A program made the translations under genes and the position numbers. A DNA stretch of 64,000 bases from Dyella psychrodurans (GTDB lineage Bacteria; Pseudomonadota; Gammaproteobacteria; Xanthomonadales; Rhodanobacteraceae), in contig NZ_QRBF01000004.1 of assembly GCF_003363265.1 (NCBI RefSeq), positions 248,001 to 312,000 on the forward strand, in the 5' to 3' direction. This document shows, piece by piece, positions 60,581 through 64,000 of this stretch (position 1 is the first letter of the stretch; every line of letters starts with the position of its first letter). The notes under the pieces were generated by a model, which was not told the DNA's origin, made no database searches, and saw only the letters and a program-made list of their open reading frames with translations.

Positions 60581-63007
60581 ATGTCGATGCGCAGAGGAAT
60601 TCTGGATCTGATACGCGCCCGGCTCCGTCCCTGGTATCGGAAGCTGAGGGGAAACGCGTTCCTGCTGCATCCGATCGGTCAGTTGAGTCGCTTGTCACCT
60701 TCCGGGAACACCTGGAGATCGAAAGGATCGGATCCCAAGTTTGCATGTGTATCGTCGTGCTATCCGTTGCGCGCGGGGTGGTACAGCTTTTCCATTGAGC
60801 TGGAAGTGCTGGACGGGGGGCGTCTATGGCCGATGCTCTATTTTGACTTCGGCCATGGCATGCATGAGGCTTGGTCGCGCGATCTCAATTTCGTGCGTTC
60901 GGGAGTTCGCCGTCACCGTGGTGTGGTGCTGCTTTCGCATGACGTGCATGACATGCGCTTCGATCCTGCAGATGCGCCCTGTACGTTTCACGTCGGCAAA
61001 CTCAACATGAAACGCATCGCCAGGCCGAGGGCGGCGTGGCTGATGCTGCGCGCTCTCAAGTCGCGACGCAGCGAATCGGGTACCGGTTTTGAAGAGAATG
61101 TCTATATGGAGGCCATGCGTCGCCTGCGTTCGTCCCGTGACAGGCGCGCTTTTGCTACGTGGTTGTATGGGCTTTATACATGGCGAAAGGAAACCAAGCC
61201 GGTCTACCAGGCCTGGCTGAATCTTTACGACGGCATGGGCTCGACTGTTTCCGCCGCGACGGGGATGCTCATATCGATTTTGATGCCGACCTACAATACG
61301 CCGGAGAAATGGTTGCGCAACTGCCTGGATAGCGTCCTCGCGCAGTCGTATGCGAACTGGGAGCTCTGTATTGCGGACGATGCGTCCACGGCGTCCCACG
61401 TGCGCAAGGTGCTCGAAACGTACAGCCAGCGCGATTCGCGTATTCGCGTCCACTGGCGCGACTGCAACGGGCATGTGTCCGCCGCAACCAATACCGCTCT
61501 CGACATGGCGCGCGGCGACTATTTGGCGCTGCTGGATCACGATGATGAATTACACCCGTTGGCGTTGTCATCGGTAGTCCGTGCGTTGCAGCAGAATCCC
61601 CATTGGCAGATGGTGTATTCCGACGAGGACAAGATCGACGAAGAGGGGCGGCGCTACGACCCTTACTTCAAGCCTGATTGGAATCTGGAGCTGATGCACG
61701 GCCAGAACTGCTTCAGTCATCTGGGCGTCTATTCAACCTCTCTGGTGAGGGCCGTTGGCGGCTTCCGCGAGGGGTTCGAGGGCAGCCAGGATTGGGATCT
61801 GGCGTTGCGCTGTTCCGAAAGGCTGGATCCGGGGCAGATCGGTCATATCCCCAAGGTGCTCTATCACTGGCGCGCGATCGCGGGCTCCACCGCGAAGGGC
61901 GTGGAGCAAAAGGGCTATGCGCACCATGCCGGGTTGCGCGCTCTGCAAGACCACTTGAGGCGTCTGGGAACAGCGGCCGAAGTGATGGAGATAGAAGGCT
62001 TGCTGGGTTTGTTCCGCGTTCGCCATCCCGTCCCCGACGATCAGCCGATGGTGAGTATCGTCATCCCCACGCGAGACAAGATGGAGCTTTTGCGCAGATG
62101 CGTCGATTCGATTCTGGAGCGGACGACGTACAAAAACTACGAGATCGTGGTTGTCGACAATCAATCGAGCGAAGATGCTTCGCTCGATTACCTGCGCTCC
62201 ATTTCAGAATATCCCCGTGTTCGCATTCTAAAGCACGATCATCCGTTCAATTATTCGCGGATAAACAACGAGGCGGTGAAGCATTGCCACGGTAAGCTGA
62301 TTTGCCTTCTTAATAACGACATTGAAGTCATTACGCCTGGGTGGCTGGAGGAGCTCGTTGGTCACGCGTTGCGCCCCATGGTCGGTGCAGTGGGTGCGAT
62401 GCTCTATTACCCCAACGACACTATTCAGCATGCGGGCGTCATCGTGGGTGTGCATGGGGTGGCGGCACATCCTTATTCAGCGCGCTCGCGTGGGTACAAC
62501 GGGCAAATGGGGCGCGCGCGACTGACCCAGGCCATGAGTGCCGTGACGGCGGCCTGCCTGGTAGTGCGAAAGGACGTTTTCGAACGGATGGGAGGCCTTG
62601 ATGAGTCGCTTCAGGTCGCTTTTAACGACGTGGATTTTTGTCTGCGGCTGCGCCAGCACGGCTATACCAATGTCTGGACTCCTTTCGCGGAACTCTATCA
62701 TTGGGAGTCGGCGTCGCGCGGAGTCGAGGACACGTCGGAAAAACAAGACCGCTTTGATGGTGAAGTCAATTTCATGGTGGGTCGATGGTCTAAACAACTC
62801 CGTGCCGACCCTTATTACAACCCCAATTTGACGCTGTCCGGCGAACCTTTCACGCTCGCATTTCCGCCGCGGGATGGTCTCTTCATTGATGCAGAGGAAC
62901 AGGTGGAGCTCGTCGACGAGCTGCTTGCCGCTCGCGGGTCGCGCGCAGCCGTCGGCGTGACCATGGATATGGTGGGCATGCGTGGAGCAGAATCAGGCCT
63001 GGAATGA
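60581..63007 (+). CDS. Two-domain GT2 glycosyltransferase
   Basis: An 808-residue protein. After about 225 residues of unrecognised N-terminus come two GT-A domains. Domain 1 starts near residue 230 with ISILMPTYNTPEKWLRNCLD, with acidic motif LLDHDDELHP. Domain 2 starts near residue 488 with VSIVIPTRDKMELLRRCVDS, with LLNNDIEVITPGW, and is of the rhamnosyl/galactofuranosyl GT2 type (FNDVDFCLRLRQHGYTNVWT). Both have the DxD-type acidic motifs, so both may be active. It lies in the export/assembly operon and probably extends the O-chain. Confidence 0.87.
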   Translation: MSMRRGILDLIRARLRPWYRKLRGNAFLLHPIGQLSRLSPSGNTWRSKGSDPKFACVSSCYPLRAGWYSFSIELEVLDGGRLWPMLYFDFGHGMHEAWSRDLNFVRSGVRRHRGVVLLSHDVHDMRFDPADAPCTFHVGKLNMKRIARPRAAWLMLRALKSRRSESGTGFEENVYMEAMRRLRSSRDRRAFATWLYGLYTWRKETKPVYQAWLNLYDGMGSTVSAATGMLISILMPTYNTPEKWLRNCLDSVLAQSYANWELCIADDASTASHVRKVLETYSQRDSRIRVHWRDCNGHVSAATNTALDMARGDYLALLDHDDELHPLALSSVVRALQQNPHWQMVYSDEDKIDEEGRRYDPYFKPDWNLELMHGQNCFSHLGVYSTSLVRAVGGFREGFEGSQDWDLALRCSERLDPGQIGHIPKVLYHWRAIAGSTAKGVEQKGYAHHAGLRALQDHLRRLGTAAEVMEIEGLLGLFRVRHPVPDDQPMVSIVIPTRDKMELLRRCVDSILERTTYKNYEIVVVDNQSSEDASLDYLRSISEYPRVRILKHDHPFNYSRINNEAVKHCHGKLICLLNNDIEVITPGWLEELVGHALRPMVGAVGAMLYYPNDTIQHAGVIVGVHGVAAHPYSARSRGYNGQMGRARLTQAMSAVTAACLVVRKDVFERMGGLDESLQVAFNDVDFCLRLRQHGYTNVWTPFAELYHWESASRGVEDTSEKQDRFDGEVNFMVGRWSKQLRADPYYNPNLTLSGEPFTLAFPPRDGLFIDAEEQVELVDELLAARGSRAAVGVTMDMVGMRGAESGLE

Positions 63008-63044
63008 GATAAGTGCGGCTCGATGCACTTGGTGCGGAAACAAA

Positions 63045-64000
63045 ATGATGCTTGAGCAAGATTCCATTGAAAGCAATCTGATTCTTGCAAGGACGCATAT
63101 GCAGCGCGGGCATTTTACCGATGCCATCGCGCTGCTAAGGCGTTGCAATCGTCAGAACCGCCACGTGCTGTACGAACAGTTGCTGGCTCAATGCCAGTAC
63201 GAGATTTACGTGGCAGAGCCCCCCCGGGCGAGCAACGTGCTGCCCTGGCCGGAGCAAATCGACGATGTATTCGCCGGCGCGTCCGGCTTGCCTGAGATCC
63301 GGGCCGACCAGCTGAATGCGCGAACGCTCGCCGCGGGGATCCAGTATCACGGCGCGCTGATCGTGCGTGGCTTGCTGACCGAATCCAAGGCGTCGGAGAT
63401 GGCTGCGGGGGTTCGTCGCACCCTGGATTCTTGCGGGGAGTGGCATCAAAAGGGACAGCCGGCATTCGAATCGCCTTGGTATTGGCGGTTGCCATTGTCC
63501 GAGGAATGCGAACTCGCTCAAGCGCGGTTTTGGGTGGAAGGAGCTTGCGGCGTATGGACGGTCGACTCACCCCGCATGCTTTTCGACCTCACGGAGACGT
63601 TGGGGCAAGTTGGAGTGATTGACGCGATTGCCGGATATTTCGGGGAGCGGCCGCTTCTTTCGGTAGGAAAGTCGACGTTACGTTGTGTGCCGAGCACGAT
63701 ACGCGTCGCCGACTGGCATCAGGACGGTGCATTCATGGGCGGCGACATCCGCAGCGTGAACGTCTGGCTGAGTCTGTCGCATTGTGGGGAAGACGCGTCC
63801 GGCCTGGAGGTGTTGCCGCGGCGGCTGCCTCGTGTGCTGCCTACAGGAACGCATGGTGCCAATTTTGAGTGGTCGGTCGGGCCTGGCATGGTGGAGTTGG
63901 CCGGGGAGGGCATGAGCACGGTCAGTCCGGTGTTCGCTCCCGGCGATGCCATGCTGTTCGATCATTATTTTCTGCATCGCACGGGCATACCGGAGGCGAT
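63045..64000 (+). CDS. PhyH-like Fe(II)/2-oxoglutarate dioxygenase, truncated by window end
   Basis: From the ATG at 63045 an open frame of 318 codons runs off the right edge. A short helical N-terminus (ILARTHMQRGHFTDAIALLR) resembles one TPR unit. The dioxygenase part has IQYHGALIVRGLLTESKA, an iron-binding HxD in RVADWHQDGAFMGGD and a distal His in MLFDHYFLHRTG, matching the phytanoyl-CoA dioxygenase family. It may modify a sugar or lipid in the polysaccharide pathway; the exact reaction is unknown. It follows the GT2 gene by 37 bases. Confidence 0.75.
   Translation, partial: MMLEQDSIESNLILARTHMQRGHFTDAIALLRRCNRQNRHVLYEQLLAQCQYEIYVAEPPRASNVLPWPEQIDDVFAGASGLPEIRADQLNARTLAAGIQYHGALIVRGLLTESKASEMAAGVRRTLDSCGEWHQKGQPAFESPWYWRLPLSEECELAQARFWVEGACGVWTVDSPRMLFDLTETLGQVGVIDAIAGYFGERPLLSVGKSTLRCVPSTIRVADWHQDGAFMGGDIRSVNVWLSLSHCGEDASGLEVLPRRLPRVLPTGTHGANFEWSVGPGMVELAGEGMSTVSPVFAPGDAMLFDHYFLHRTGIPEA

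Overview
This 64 kb window is a chromosomal segment of a GC-rich gammaproteobacterium, most likely a Xanthomonadales member near Dyella, Luteibacter or Rhodanobacter (Rhodanobacteraceae). The assignment rests on three points: a virB7-8-9-10-11-1-2-3-4-5-6 locus in the order typical of the antibacterial Xanthomonadales type IV secretion systems (X-T4SS), a lipase effector ending in an XVIPCD-like domain, and a bifunctional XanB-type enzyme beside an rml (dTDP-rhamnose) cluster. Genus and species are inference.

Layout. 1-9.7 kb: the 5' end of a TauE/SafE-type permease, a leucine-rich-repeat protein, and a run of small, mostly exported or membrane genes. It also holds an ECF sigma factor with a membrane partner, a GFA-family enzyme and a GT39-like glycosyltransferase. 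Eight copies of a 24-base imperfect palindrome, all in the same orientation, punctuate this run. 9.7-12.4 kb: a lipoprotein, an EamA exporter with an overlapping 17-codon leader, and a small XAC0095-like protein behind a strong hairpin. 13.2-24.0 kb: a complete virB1-virB11 set; the coupling protein virD4 is not in the window. 24.1-30.1 kb: the accessory end of the T4SS locus. It contains a DUF4189-like exported protein, a small exported protein, a lipoprotein overlapping a lipase effector with a C-terminal XVIPCD-like domain (probable immunity/toxin pair), a frameshifted relative of the small exported protein, and a large exported protein with a duplicated N-terminal domain.

30.2-36.6 kb: an MFS transporter, cyoABCD quinol oxidase and SURF1. 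36.6-43.2 kb: a TetR repressor divergent from a three-gene RND efflux operon. 43.4-48.7 kb: a VirK/YbjX (DUF535) protein, then a FecI/FecR/TonB-dependent receptor iron-signalling module. 48.7-51.9 kb: a FadL-type porin and a secreted phosphoesterase. 52.0-64.0 kb: a surface-polysaccharide cluster. On the minus strand, rmlB-A-C-D and xanB make dTDP-L-rhamnose and GDP-mannose; on the plus strand are an O-antigen ABC exporter (Wzm/Wzt), a methyltransferase with a coiled-coil tail, a double GT2 glycosyltransferase and the start of a PhyH-like dioxygenase.

The most interesting part is the distal end of the T4SS locus (24.1-29.6 kb). It looks like an effector/immunity cassette inserted between two related copies of a small secreted-protein gene, one of which has decayed.
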